A stretch of DNA of 64,000 nt, taken from Pseudoneurospora amorphoporcata (taxonomy: Eukaryota; Ascomycota; Sordariomycetes; Sordariales; Sordariaceae). Shown one piece after another: positions 23,637 to 35,195 of the stretch (position 1 is its first letter; each line of letters starts with the position of its first letter). The DNA lies in assembly GCA_033297205.1 (NCBI GenBank), contig MU859123.1:103993-167992 (forward strand), read 5' to 3'. Under the pieces are notes generated by a model. That model made no database searches and had not been told where the DNA came from. It was given only the letters and a program-made list of their open reading frames with translations. The position numbers and the translations under genes are program-made.

Positions 23637-26600
23637 GGTTAAGTTGTGGATGTATGGGCTGGCTAAGTGTTGTGAAGTAAGAAGTGAAGAGAGGAATGGA
23701 CGTTCAACGTTGCGGTTTGCTTGTGTGAATGGAGGAGATGTGGGGAGGAGGGCTCAGAACAGAGGCGGTCGTAGGACGGGACGGGGAGCGCTCCAAGACT
23801 TATATCAAAGGCAGCCTGTGAGTCCGAGATGGCTCTCGGGGGGGCGTGGGGCCCAAGGAGGCAGGACGGGGCCAGGACGGGAGAACGGGTCGCCGGTAGG
23901 GTGGGCAGAGTGGGTTGTGGGTTGGGCCGATTCTCTTCAGTCCAGAGTCGGACTTTGCTGTACAAGCACAGTCTAGCGTGGTGGACTGGGCCAGGGGATA
24001 CAGGGGACGTCAGAGGAAGACCCGTGAGAGACCAGTGAGAGAGCAGTGGGAGGCAGGGGCACCGGATGCCATTGGCGACTGCGAATGGCTCCAAGTGTCC
24101 ATCTTCCAGAGTCTGCTGCATACGACGAGCCGGGGCTGCAACGTGCAGAGAAAAATGTTTCTCGAGATACGTAGTCGGTGTTCTCGGTAACAAACTGCCG
24201 CTTGTGGCTCTCATCCTCCCTTTCGCGCCAGGCCTGTTTGGGCATTAAACGCGGGGAGATGTGTTTTAAATGGGCAGGCCTGTTGGCATCGTCTGTCTCG
24301 CCCACTCTCTCGTGGGAGAGTGTCGTTGTCAGAAGTTCTTTGGGACTGGCACTTGACTTGTCAGCTCAGACAGCGTGGAGCGAATTGTGTAAAGCGGAGG
24401 CGGGGACGATATCGATATCAGAGACAGTGTTGAAGCTGCAGCAAGATCATGATGGTGATGGTGATGAGGATGTAGACAAGATCCATCTGCCAGTCTCCTA
24501 ACAACACTCCTGTCTGTACCGCCCTCTTGCAACGGTGACTGGGCAACTAAGGCAACTAGAGAACAAGGCCGGTTACGGCACCCAAACTGCCCGTACACTC
24601 CTCGTACAGCCGCAGAGCCGGTACACTTGTTCCGTGTGATGACGCTGAGAGACTCAAACAGTGCCTGGATCGCCATGTCAAGACACGCGCACAACAGTCT
24701 GCAACATCGAGGTCCATCTCTGTGATCGAAGGCTCTTCATTTCGACTGTCTCTCAACAGCCACAACGGGATGGGCTTCTATATGGGTTGTACGACGGCGA
24801 GAACGACGACCTTGAGCACACCACCGGCGCAAAGACGTCGCCGTGGTGGGTGATGTTCTGGTCGGGCCTGGCAGGTCTGCTAAAAAAACAGAAAAGACTC
24901 GGATCAGGGCATGGTGAGTGGCCAGAAAATGGCCCGTCGGCCATTTACGATTCAAGCACCATTGCTTTGATTGGCCTGTCTGCACTGCCTCCCTCGAATG
25001 GGACAAATGTTGGATGAAGGAGGACAGGAGAGGACGAGGTTGCACTTCCACTTCTGCAGTGGTGGAGCGACTGCGCGAATGGTGGTTGGTTGACATGCCA
25101 AGACCTGATAGTGGTTTGTTAGTGATTGTATGGACAGAAAGGCAGGATGGCCAACAGCTCTACAGTGACAGATCAGCATGCGGCCTTGTCGTGCGTCAAA
25201 TTCTTGCAGTAGAGCGAAGCAATGGCAGCAGCGCGAATCCACCGTGCGGTGTTCCGACCAGTGCCAACAAGCCTCTGTCAGTTCACGCCAATTCGGTGCC
25301 ATAACAACATCCCACCTTATCCCGCGCACAATGCACCCTCTCGCTCGGCACCTTGATGGCTTCCATTCTTCGACGTGCGAGGTGGGCTGTCGAAACGACG
25401 CTAGAAACAACCTCGACAAGTTGACAAGACGGACGAGACACGCCACGGCCACGAGAGACTCGACTGTCTCAGCAAATGGAAAGACAAGGGGAAAGGAAAA
25501 AGAAATTCCGCTGATGCCGCCCTGCTCCCTATCACCGTCACCTCCTTCCCAAGTTGGAGCTCAGAAAAAGCTGAGGTTATTCCTGCCCGCCTGAGGTGTC
25601 ACTACTCTCTAGAGACATCGTGCCTTCCCTATCCCCGTTTGAAGGGTTTCCCCGCAGGTACCCATTGGGAAAGAGCAAATGTCTCCCAAGTAGGAGTACC
25701 TTGGGTAGTGCAGGCTGTGCTTCTGTCCGACGGTGGTCAGACAAAGCTCACTTTCTCTTTCACTTCTTGCCCTCACTTTCCAAAGATGCCCCTGCCATAC
25801 GAAACCTGTTGGTTGTTGTACAGGCGTGGGCTCACATCAGCTTCCGTCAGCTGTCAACGAGCATGTCAAAGAAAAATTTCGATCAATGGTTTCTCTCTTC
25901 GTTATGGATCACTTCGGCAGTGGATGCATCCATCGTGTTTCATCCCGCCTGGGTCATGGCAGGACACACTGCGGACTCCATAACGGCCAATGTCCACAAT
26001 GTCCCGTATCGCTTGTTGATCTGCCATGATCTTGACCACGCGCCATTGCCGACGAGCACCATCCAGCACCTGCCATTGAGCACTGCCCGTATAAGATTCA
26101 AGTTCGGCCCGGGGAATCTTCACGTCGACGTAATTTCGCAGTTGCTCTGCTTCATGATACTGGAACCGTCTTTCCCACCGTTTGCAGATTCCGAAACCCG
26201 CAACCGTCAAGCCACCGAAGAGCTCCGACTTGGACCGACCGGCCTCTTTGCCTTGTTACCTTGTTTGACCTCCCTGCCGGATGACGCCAACCTCCCAACG
26301 TCTTGATACCGCCGATTTCTGACATCGGCCATCGCGTTTCCACCGCATTGAATAAAGTATTCGGCTTAACCAAGGCTATCATGCCAGCGACGATGTGCTA
26401 CCTTCCCGCAACCATCGTGCTTTTTCCCAAGAGTTCACTTGTCCTCTATTTGCCTATCGAACCCCGACTTTAGCATCTCGATGGTTGGCGCCCTAACGGT
26501 TCCTAACAATAACTCTGCACAGCACAGCAAGACAGACTCACACAATCCTATCGCGGCAAACACCGAGTCCTTCCGGCTGGTGATTAACAGGGGCTAACCA

Positions 26601-29600
26601 CTGGCGCTATTTCCAGTCCGTTGAGGATGCTGGAAGAATGCCAATCGGGGCGACGACTTGAGTGGCCGGAAGAACACAGAACGCCTAGCAGGCGCATGTA
26701 ATCTGTACGTGGCAGCAATTCTCACAAGTCAGAACGGCCGCCGGAACTGAAGGAAGCCCAAGGGCTGAACCACACGAGAACCTGGTCGATGCCCGGATGC
26801 CCAACTACAACCACCTTGACCACTCACTGAAGACATCTCCAGTGCCCAGGCGCCGTTTTGGAAGCAACACTTCCAGCCACATGGGCACAGCTCCCATTTG
26901 TGAGAGTGAGGCGGTTCTTCAGCGAGGCTAGTGAAGACGTGAATGGACAAAGATGCTCACAAATCGTGGGGTATCTTCCCTTTCTGGAAGCAAGATGGTT
27001 GACTACCGACAGCAACCACTTCAAATTTTCTTGTCACCCATTCAGCATCAGATGCGTCAAGATTTATCGAGTTGCCATGTTGTACTCTGCCCCTCATGGC
27101 TACTAATCCAGTTGACCCTGTTATCACGCTTTCAGCACCCACAATCCAGGCCCATCCAGAGAGCCACCAAGGCCACAGGCCACCTCCACCTTCAGCTTCT
27201 CAGGAGACCGAATACCAAGAGCCACCATGACGCGCTTCTCACCTTCGCAACGATACCGTGCTGACTCAGATACGGTACAAAGGCTTCCTCCAGATCGGTC
27301 CAGCTCCAAATATCATTACTATTATTATTTATTTATTTATGTACTATATTCTTTTTGGCAAAGCCCCTCTGATCGCCTGGAAATCACAGTCCTGGTTGTT
27401 TCAGCAAGCTTAGTTTCCGGCTCAAATTCGACATGGTTCAGCCAACTCAATTCCCCTAGCCTCAATGGCGATAACTTCCATGGGCCGGCACACTGGAGAC
27501 CTGCTGGACACCACTGTTTATGGCTTGGCGCAGGTCCACGATTCTCCGCACTTGGAACCGACTGTTCGCTCTGCAGGTTCCAGCGAGGGCCATGGGGTCC
27601 GCCCGTATCGGACCATCACGGCGCTGACTGTGTGTCAATCTCTCATTCGCCGACAATATCGTGCCCCGACCAAGACCACCAACCCGGAAGCAAGAGGTGG
27701 GTTGGAGTTGGGATTAGCAGCGACCACATGTGCCTTCGGCCCTAGCTGCCGGGACGTCAAAATGGTTCTCGATTTCACCTGTCCCCCAAAGACCTCTCTC
27801 TTGCTTTGCACCCGATCGTGCAATTGCTGAGCCAGTGGCACGTTGCCGTGATCACCAGGTTGAACACGTCCCTGCGTACCGGACGACAACCGATATCGCT
27901 GACGTCCTGCACGCCTTCAGGGGCTTCTTTAAACTCCCGAGAGAGTCTGGATGCAGATGCGCAACGCGTATAGCACATTGAGCAATTTGATGAGACTAAA
28001 TTGCCTTTGGTAAAAAGCAAGCAATTCTCCACAGTCAAGCTTGAGGTAATTGTTTGGCATGGTGCTCTCGCTCGCAAAATCCTTGGACGCTCCTACCCGT
28101 CACACACATCTTTCGCCGGATTTTGCATACATGCACGGGCATCCCGTTACCGTATACACCTGGATCTGGGGTGGAATAGGCATATCTCTGCGGCTCTAGG
28201 ATTGGACCATCTTCCCGTTGGCATCAATCGTCGCTGCAGCGACGTTCTCAGGTGACGCTGATACCACAGGTCTCTGAGGTCGCTTTTTGCTCCTCATTTT
28301 TGCGCTCGAACGTCGATTCTAACACATAACTTTGGCTCAAGTTGTCCTCGACAGCAGTGTCACTCAAACGTTGAGACTTAGAAAGTCTCTTCAGACTTCC
28401 GATCCGTTGTCAAGCCATGCATGATAATGGCCCTTTGTTTCGGTGAACGGTACAATGCCTGTAACTAACCGGCACGGTCACCATACGCAGTAGACAGCGG
28501 AAGAGGTTCTCGGGCGCATCGTAGACGTCCAACGTTACGATAATCGCCCTCTCATGTTGTGCAACTTCCGTCTTAGTCTACTGTCCAATCAAATCGAGGC
28601 GGAATCTCCCTTTTGGGCAACCCAGCAGCGAGGTACATACAGTATGTATCTCACACTTCCTCGCTGAGGTCAAGCTCTACTACAACGATCTGGTTATTTG
28701 AGGTGTGCTATACGTATGTCTACCGTGCAAAGGTAGGTCTCCATAGGTGAAGGGGCGCATAAGACTTTAAAGATGCCGAAGAAATATCTCACAGTTTCAG
28801 CTCGACGCCCAAGTAGACGGCGAGGAAGAATCCCGGAGCCTTGTCATAGACTCGATGCAACACAAGGCGTCCTTGAAGGCTTCAAAATGCGATTTTTTCA
28901 GGCATTGGCTTTCGAGTGAGGTATCAACAATCACAGCGTCCCTGCCCTCGTCCGACGTTTTTGTCATCAAAGCGGCCGAGTGGTTTTGGCGAGGATTGTG
29001 GCAGAGTATAGGCAATATGCAGAACATCGAGGCAAGTCGCCTATTTGGACCGATTTCCTACCTTGGGCTACTCACCTGCCTGCCTAACGTTGGCTTATTG
29101 CACCCTTAAGAGCGGGGCTTCCCTGTCCTGGCTTGGGGGGCCTACCAGAGAATGGGGATCAGATTACACCATTCTCTGAGCAAGATTTTGCTCCGTGAGA
29201 ATGCGCTGCTTGTGTTTATTGGGCTCTGTCATTTCTGACAGACGAATGACCGTTGTCCAAATTCGGGTGTGTGTGTCAGTCGGAGGCTTCTATCACGAAC
29301 TTCTAGAGTTTCATTCCTGTTCTGAGACCTCCTGAGGTTCTTGGTCCTCGGCCACTTAGGGCTGCTCAACCGACATTGGCGATGTGTCTCAAGCGGGATT
29401 TAAAAAAAGGACCTTAGAACTGGCTTACTACCTGCAGACAGACGGATTACTGTATATTTACTCTCGCGGAGGCGACATGACAGGTCCGAGAACTCCGATT
29501 ACGAGCCTGGACAAAGTACGTCCTCTGAGCAACGCCCTGTGGGTGTTAGTTAGACACGCGGAATATCCTAACTACCATATGAATGCTCATATGATTGTCG

Positions 29601-30937
29601 TGTAAACCAAGAAGCAAGTCGCGAGCTCCCAAAGAACTGGTCTACGTGGTCTGGGCCTTTCGAGACAGCAGAACTTGCAGGTAGTTTCCCTTCTCTTCCG
29701 CCCCTGATTTGCATTTGCAGACATGCCAAACTACCAAACATCGGGAGAGCATCGGGGTTTACAGACGAGTTACAGGCGCTCAAAAGCTGCTTGGTGACGT
29801 CGGTCGGTGATTGACAGTTTTCGTCTTCCATCTATTACAGACAGTAAATCTCTCACATCAGGTGTAGATATCAGAACGGTTCTACTTGTTCACAGAGCCG
29901 GATAGTCGGTTGGGAACGGTTGGATATCAGGTCCGAGTATCAGTCCGATATAAACCCGATTAGAGGAGGAGAATGAGATCGGCTGATCATTCGTAATCAC
30001 GATGACACGCGCCTACATTCCCTTCAACTACTCGTCAAGTTTCGACGTACGGCAGACATGAAAGGGTTTGCATGAGCTACAGTCAGACACTTTCCTGAGT
30101 TGGCCCGTGTCAGAGAGACCGGAACGGCCGTCTCGTCGATGCGGTGCATGGCCACTGCTGTGATCCAAAGCCCGCTGGAGAACTGTCCCAAAACAGCCAC
30201 ACAAGCGATGGAGCGTAGGCGAGCATCTACAGTATCCCGACAAGTGGTCAGATGTGGAAAACCCCATTTGGTCTAGAACTGAAAGAGCAAAACGTGGCGA
30301 GAGGTTAAAAATCAAGAGGCGAAGTAGACGACGATCAATGATCTCACCTAACCCACAAAGTTGACTAGCAAGAAACTGCCCGGTCTCTGCCTTTTGGAAC
30401 ACGCAGATATATGGCGATGTGTAAGCAAGAACGATACACTCAGCTCGCCAAATGTCGAATCATGGCGGATGGCTCCGCTTCTCTTTCGGCTCTTGACTTG
30501 CGGTCCTCGGTCTACTGCAAAATTTCCCGGACTCTGAGATGGACCGAAATGTCTGGCCAATGTGGGAAGGAGACGACAGATCAGGAAAGCACAGGTTGGG
30601 TTGATGGGGAAGGAACACACGAAGAGCAAGGAGCGTGAAGGTGAGAAACTGCTTCGACCGCCGCAGGAAGGTACGGTTGAGACAACTTCTAACCACGGAA
30701 GGGGCTACTGACTCTCAAGTTTTTGCTTCATATCGTAGGTAACTTCCTTGGAAGACAGTAGATCACTTTACCATTGCCCAGCGGCACTGTTCTGACAAAG
30801 TAAGTACTTCCTCCCATTTCACTTATCAATACCTCTCATTTCCTGAGCTATCCCAGCTTCCCTTCACCTCCCGTCGCTCAACATTAACTATTTATCCCCA
30901 CTTTCCTTCATCCATCGTTCCTTATACCACCTGCCCA
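23637..30937. other. 7.3 kb stretch without a supportable gene
   Basis: The first part (23.64-24.3 kb) is upstream sequence of the minus-strand gene starting at 23636. Elsewhere all frames look accidental. The longest, 25596-26306 (plus, 236 codons), begins at GTG, lacks an ATG until codon 89 and has no domain. A short ATT/ATTT microsatellite lies at 27311-27340 and a GATGGT-like run near 24450. Base composition is ordinary rather than AT-rich, so it does not look like RIP-mutated repeat. It could hold noncoding RNAs or regulatory DNA that I cannot identify. Confidence 0.4.
27311..27340 (+). repeat. ATT/ATTT microsatellite
   Basis: Short imperfect tandem run of ATT and ATTT units on the plus strand in noncoding DNA. 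Confidence 0.7.
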
Positions 30938-32389
30938 TTACAAGCCCATCTTCTCCTCACGTTCTCTCAAGACCTTCTCCCTCTTACTCATCTCCTTCTC
31001 CTTCTCACGCATCTCCTTCTCCCTACTATTCATGTCATTCTCCTTCAACTCAAGCACCATCTCCTGGGCCTTGAGTTTAAGCCCTTCGAGCTTATTCCTC
31101 TCATCGATCCCCAACAGTTCCATTTGCTTAAACATCAGGATGGTGGTGCGGTCACGCATCTTCTCGTCATACTCGGTAAGGAAATGTACCCGTTCCCGGA
31201 GCTTTATCTCACACTGAGAAAGTTGCCTGGCCGCCACCTCAATCCAATGCTCATTTTCAGTGACTTTTTCGGCTTGCGCCCCGGAAAGTGAAGAAGATGG
31301 GGTTGGGGCGCCGCTCTGATGAGCTGGAAAAACAAGCGAGAGGCCAGTCGGTGAAGCTTGATGATGCTCTGATGCGGTGGTTGACTCGGTTTGGAGACGT
31401 TTCATGAAGAGCATGTGGTTGGCGCCTTGGATGAGGGCGCCCTCGGTAAACATCTGCCAGTAGACGTCGAGGAATCCCTTGAGGAGAATGTGTTGTTTGA
31501 GAGCATCCTGGAGTTCTTCGATGAAGTCTTGGTTGGCAGCGTCTGAGAGCTTGTTTCCGGCTTCTGACTCTTCTTCTGCCTCCTCCTCTGCCTTCTCCTC
31601 TGCCTTCTCCTCTGCTTCCTCCATGAGGCGGAGTTGCCCTCTAAGTGCTTCCTGGAGTTCTTCGATGGAGGCTAATATGGCAGGGTCAAGGCACCTGTCT
31701 CCGGGTTCTGATACTCCTCCTGTTTCCTCCCCTGCCTTCTCCTCTGTCTTCTCCTCCACCATTTCCCATGCCTCCTCTTCAGCTCCCTCTCCTGCTTGCT
31801 CGTCTGCTGTCTCGTTTGCTCTTTTTTCCTCGCCGTCTTCTTCTTCTGGGCTTGTACCCTCCCCAGTGTTACTCTCTGGATTGACATGCGCCTTGATTGT
31901 AGAAAAATAGTTCTGCTCCTCCACCAGGTGCTCCTGCAGCATGGCGCGAACAATGGTCTCGAGGCGCGGATACCTCTGTGCGGTGACGAAGTAGTCGGTC
32001 ACCCACTTTGGGTTGCGGCTCCAGAAGTCTTGGAGATGTGGGGCTTGAAGCATCTTAAGCATCGACGGTTGTTCAGGTGTTTTGGACTCCGGCTCCTCTT
32101 CCGGCTGGACTTCGTTTCCTTCCTGGGAGTCATGTTGCGATGCCGAAGCTTTGGTTTGCGACTGAGCTTCCGAGTTCTCAGCCTCATCATATTCCTTGGG
32201 GAGTTCATCTTTCCCAGACTTGTTCTCCTCGAGAACATAATTTGTGGCCCATTCGACTAGTACTTTGAGGTTTTGTCCCCAAGGCGGTGGGCAAGACGGA
32301 GGGTTGCCAAGGAGACGCTCAACATGTTTCCGGGCTTCCAGGTGCTTCGTGTCGTCTAGAAGCCTCACAAGTCTTGAAAAGGCATCCAT
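30938..32389 (-). CDS. Glu-rich coiled-coil hypothetical protein
   Basis: Intronless frame of 483 residues from ATG at 32389 (MDAFSRLVRLLDD). The frame is open further upstream, but the only other in-frame ATG lies within the TATTTATATG sequence that looks like the TATA element, so 32389 is preferred. Layout: N-terminal globular segment (about 1-70), Glu/Gln-rich linker, helical segment with LQDFWSRNPKWVTDYF, a long acidic region rich in EEKAEEKAEEEAEE-type repeats, two similar IEELQ(E/D)AL helices, and a C-terminal coiled coil (about 400-483) with KEMREKEKEMSKREK heptads. No enzyme motif, signal peptide or membrane segment is seen. I do not recognise the family; a structural or scaffolding role would be a guess. 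It could be lineage-restricted. Confidence 0.7.
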   Translation of the reverse strand: MDAFSRLVRLLDDTKHLEARKHVERLLGNPPSCPPPWGQNLKVLVEWATNYVLEENKSGKDELPKEYDEAENSEAQSQTKASASQHDSQEGNEVQPEEEPESKTPEQPSMLKMLQAPHLQDFWSRNPKWVTDYFVTAQRYPRLETIVRAMLQEHLVEEQNYFSTIKAHVNPESNTGEGTSPEEEDGEEKRANETADEQAGEGAEEEAWEMVEEKTEEKAGEETGGVSEPGDRCLDPAILASIEELQEALRGQLRLMEEAEEKAEEKAEEEAEEESEAGNKLSDAANQDFIEELQDALKQHILLKGFLDVYWQMFTEGALIQGANHMLFMKRLQTESTTASEHHQASPTGLSLVFPAHQSGAPTPSSSLSGAQAEKVTENEHWIEVAARQLSQCEIKLRERVHFLTEYDEKMRDRTTILMFKQMELLGIDERNKLEGLKLKAQEMVLELKENDMNSREKEMREKEKEMSKREKVLREREEKMGL

Positions 32390-33705
32390 GCTTGTAGTTA
32401 TTTGAATGTAATGTCTTGATGGTTGAGGGTGACTGCCAAGAGATTCTTGATTGACGATATTTGTATTGGCTTGTATGTGTCCCGGTGACGATGGAATACG
32501 AAGAGAGGAAGATAGGGCTTGGGGACTTGCCATATAAATACCTTTTCCAGTACGTCTCTCCTTTTTGGACTCCGCTTGCAATAGCTGTCATTGCCTGAAG
32601 GTTATCAAGCAGGTGACACATGCATCCTCGGTTGAATGAATCGTTTGGAGCCGTTATCGGAGTCAAGGTAGCGATGAAATTCCATCGTGGCCACAGCGCA
32701 TCACTTGCTACTCGGAGAATGAATCACGTCCTTCAGAAGGTAGAAGTGCCTAAGCTCCCACCGCTGTAGGCCATTCACCAAGAACGGACGGCAACATGAC
32801 GTGTTGAGGAACAGTCGGTGTATCTTACGAACCCGAGCAACTGTCCTGACCCATCTGACGTGAGGGGTACAGCCTACAACGGACTGCAGTGAAACAAATA
32901 CTCGTTTGGATGGATTCTGAAGGAACTGAAGACGAACGGAGGGCAGTTGCGGTGGGATGATCAAGGACTCCGGATAAAACAACACGTCGGCGGTGTGCCC
33001 TTTAGGCGGTATGAGACAGGACAGGTCTTTTCCTACTTCTGAGTGTTCTTTGGCCTTTGGTTATCCTAGTGAGTATCGAAACCGCGAGCAAGGCATCCGT
33101 TAGCAGCTACCGAACTTCCGTCTTGAGGGTTGCGAGGGTTAACATAATCTGAATCAAGTGTTAGCGGTGAATGTTCATGGACGGATTTCCTTTCATCGTC
33201 TCATCCATCGTCAGATAGCTGTTGGTGAGCATCTTGAGTGCCACCGAACGAAGTCTCAACAGCGGAGTGTATCACGGTAACCGTCTTGACTACGGAAATG
33301 AAGACAGGGACCCATAGAATCTAAGAGCCGGAGTAGTCAACAGTTCACGAGGTCGTGACCCAGAGTTGGAGAGTTCTTGCCATGACGGAGAATGACCGAG
33401 AGGAAGCAAACCGTGCAACGATCCATATGTGATGGACGAGGCTCACGTGTGCCACACTGGAAGCAAGCATCTCGTATACAATGTGTATGGAGAGTTGGGA
33501 GTAATGTTGTACGGCAAATCGCTTGCGGTATCTCCATCCTCAGCGTATTTATCGAAGACACTCTTCATCACCACTTGAAGCACAAGGTGATTTCTAGACT
33601 GCACTACCTCTTCCAACACCCCTTTGTGCTGCCAACCGAACGCTCAAGCAACTTTTGACTCGAAGACGAACCCAAGGTATATCTTCCTCACCAAAGTCGT
33701 TCCAG
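32390..33705. other. Intergenic region
   Basis: Upstream DNA of two divergent hypothetical genes. Apart from the TATA-like element at 32533-32540 I see only short, domainless frames. Confidence 0.4.
32533..32540 (-). promoter_or_regulatory. TATA-like element
   Basis: TATTTATA on the minus strand, about 145 nt upstream of the ATG at 32389. A start 30-60 nt downstream would give a leader of about 85-115 nt. It supports the shorter start of the coiled-coil gene. Confidence 0.4.
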
Positions 33706-34029
33706 ATGTCTGGACGAATCTTCCCCGGAGACACTCAAAGCAGGCATGAGCTAGAGAGGCGCTTGAGATCCGTCCAGCACGACCTAAGGGAGGAAATCGA
33801 TCGGTGTGACCGTTTAGAGAAAACGATTAAAACACGAAGCGAGCTCGTCAGGAGCTATCCGGCAGAGCAGAAAGAGAAGGCGAAGGCCAGGGCCAACACG
33901 TTATTCCACAGGAACCCTTCAGCGGGCTCAGACGAGTTCGTGGAGCTTCAGGAAGCTCTGGCTTTCGAATCATTTATCAAGAGGACGATCAGAGCCTTGG
34001 GGCCTGCAATGAGGTCACCTTTGGAGTAA
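33706..34029 (+). CDS. Possible small coiled-coil protein
   Basis: ATG 33706 (MSGRIFPGDTQSRHELERRL) opens a 107-residue frame. It is highly charged, with a predicted coiled coil over residues 12-60 (heptad-like LERRL, LREEIDRCDRLEKTI), then a second helical stretch (FVELQEALAFESFIKRTIRAL). The amino-acid pattern looks protein-like rather than random, but there are no introns, domains or recognisable relatives to confirm it. It lies divergent from the Glu-rich coiled-coil gene, 1.3 kb away. It may be a small lineage-specific gene or a chance frame. Confidence 0.4.
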   Translation: MSGRIFPGDTQSRHELERRLRSVQHDLREEIDRCDRLEKTIKTRSELVRSYPAEQKEKAKARANTLFHRNPSAGSDEFVELQEALAFESFIKRTIRALGPAMRSPLE

Positions 34030-35195
34030 GACTTGGTTGAGTATGACGGCGTGTGGTAACAAAGCTCCGGATTGTCGTTCTCGTCTGCCATGTGGGTAGG
34101 GCGGAATGAGTGGCCTGTTGGTGCGTTGTGGGTGGGTAAGGTTGGGCTATCACTCGCCTGCAAGTCAGTTGACTTTTTGGTGATGTGTTGTCCGAGTCTC
34201 AGCCAAAGACACCAAAAAAGCTAAAGGATGGGTCGCATTAGGCTTGATGCCTTAATATGGCTGGCTCACTAGGTTTGTTGGGGTCTTGATGATGAATCGG
34301 TTGACGGGTTGATTGGACGTAGTGATATCGAAAATGAAAATTTGATGGGATTACTTCGGGGTGAGGTCAGCGAGGAATGTTGATACAGCGTTGCCGTGGA
34401 GTCGGAAGAGTTACGCTTCAAACCCGGCCTTCCGTTGGCGGTTGGGTCTGGACTTGCGACACCAAAGCCGGGGCTCGGACAGCCGTTCAGCCCTGCCAAG
34501 ATCCAGCTCCGGAGACGCTATGTACCGGGCGTGGCGGGGCGGGCTCCTTCGGTAGAGACCCGGACTCGCAAGCGGTTGAGATCTACGCACAGACCAACGT
34601 GATGCGCTACGGAAACCACTCTTACGCTAATTGCTTATCGAGTCTAGCGCTGCGGGGCCTCACCTTACTGCCTTGCCTGCCCCTGGGCACAGCAACCTAC
34701 GTAGTGTAGAGGACTCGGAATCGACATGCCCGCATGCCTTGATGTATGTAACATTTCCTTGTCGTAGAGTAACGCCAGAACTTGTCCTCTCTCGGGGCCT
34801 GCCTCTCATCTCTTCCAACAGGACATTTCGCCAAACCCGCCGACGCTGGCACTTCCATTGTCGCCGACTAAGACTCCCGTCTGTTTTCTTTGCCCGGCCA
34901 AGTCCCCGACGATCGCCCCTAAACACATCCACATACGTACGGCCGTTCCGGAGTGGTCATTCTGCCAACTGAAACAGCTCTTGTGACAGCTACCAGAAAC
35001 CAACCTTGATAGACTCGCCCAAGTGGAAGCCCGCCTGCAGCAGTCCTGGCAAAGTCCAAGCTAGCTTGAACCCACACTTGCTTTACTGTCTTTCTGCCCG
35101 AACGCTCCAAGCCCACGTTCGGCCCCCCAATCAACACTTGCGACTCAGCACTTCGTATCAACGCCCACCGCGACGTCCTCGTTCTAGTCTTTTGC
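34030..35195. other. Intergenic region upstream of the VPS9-domain gene
   Basis: 1.2 kb without a convincing gene. The last ~250 nt are C-rich and probably leader of the gene starting at 35196. Confidence 0.4.

Noticed and set aside
25596..26306. 236-codon plus frame in the gene-poor region
   Set aside because: Begins at GTG, first ATG at codon 89, no domain.
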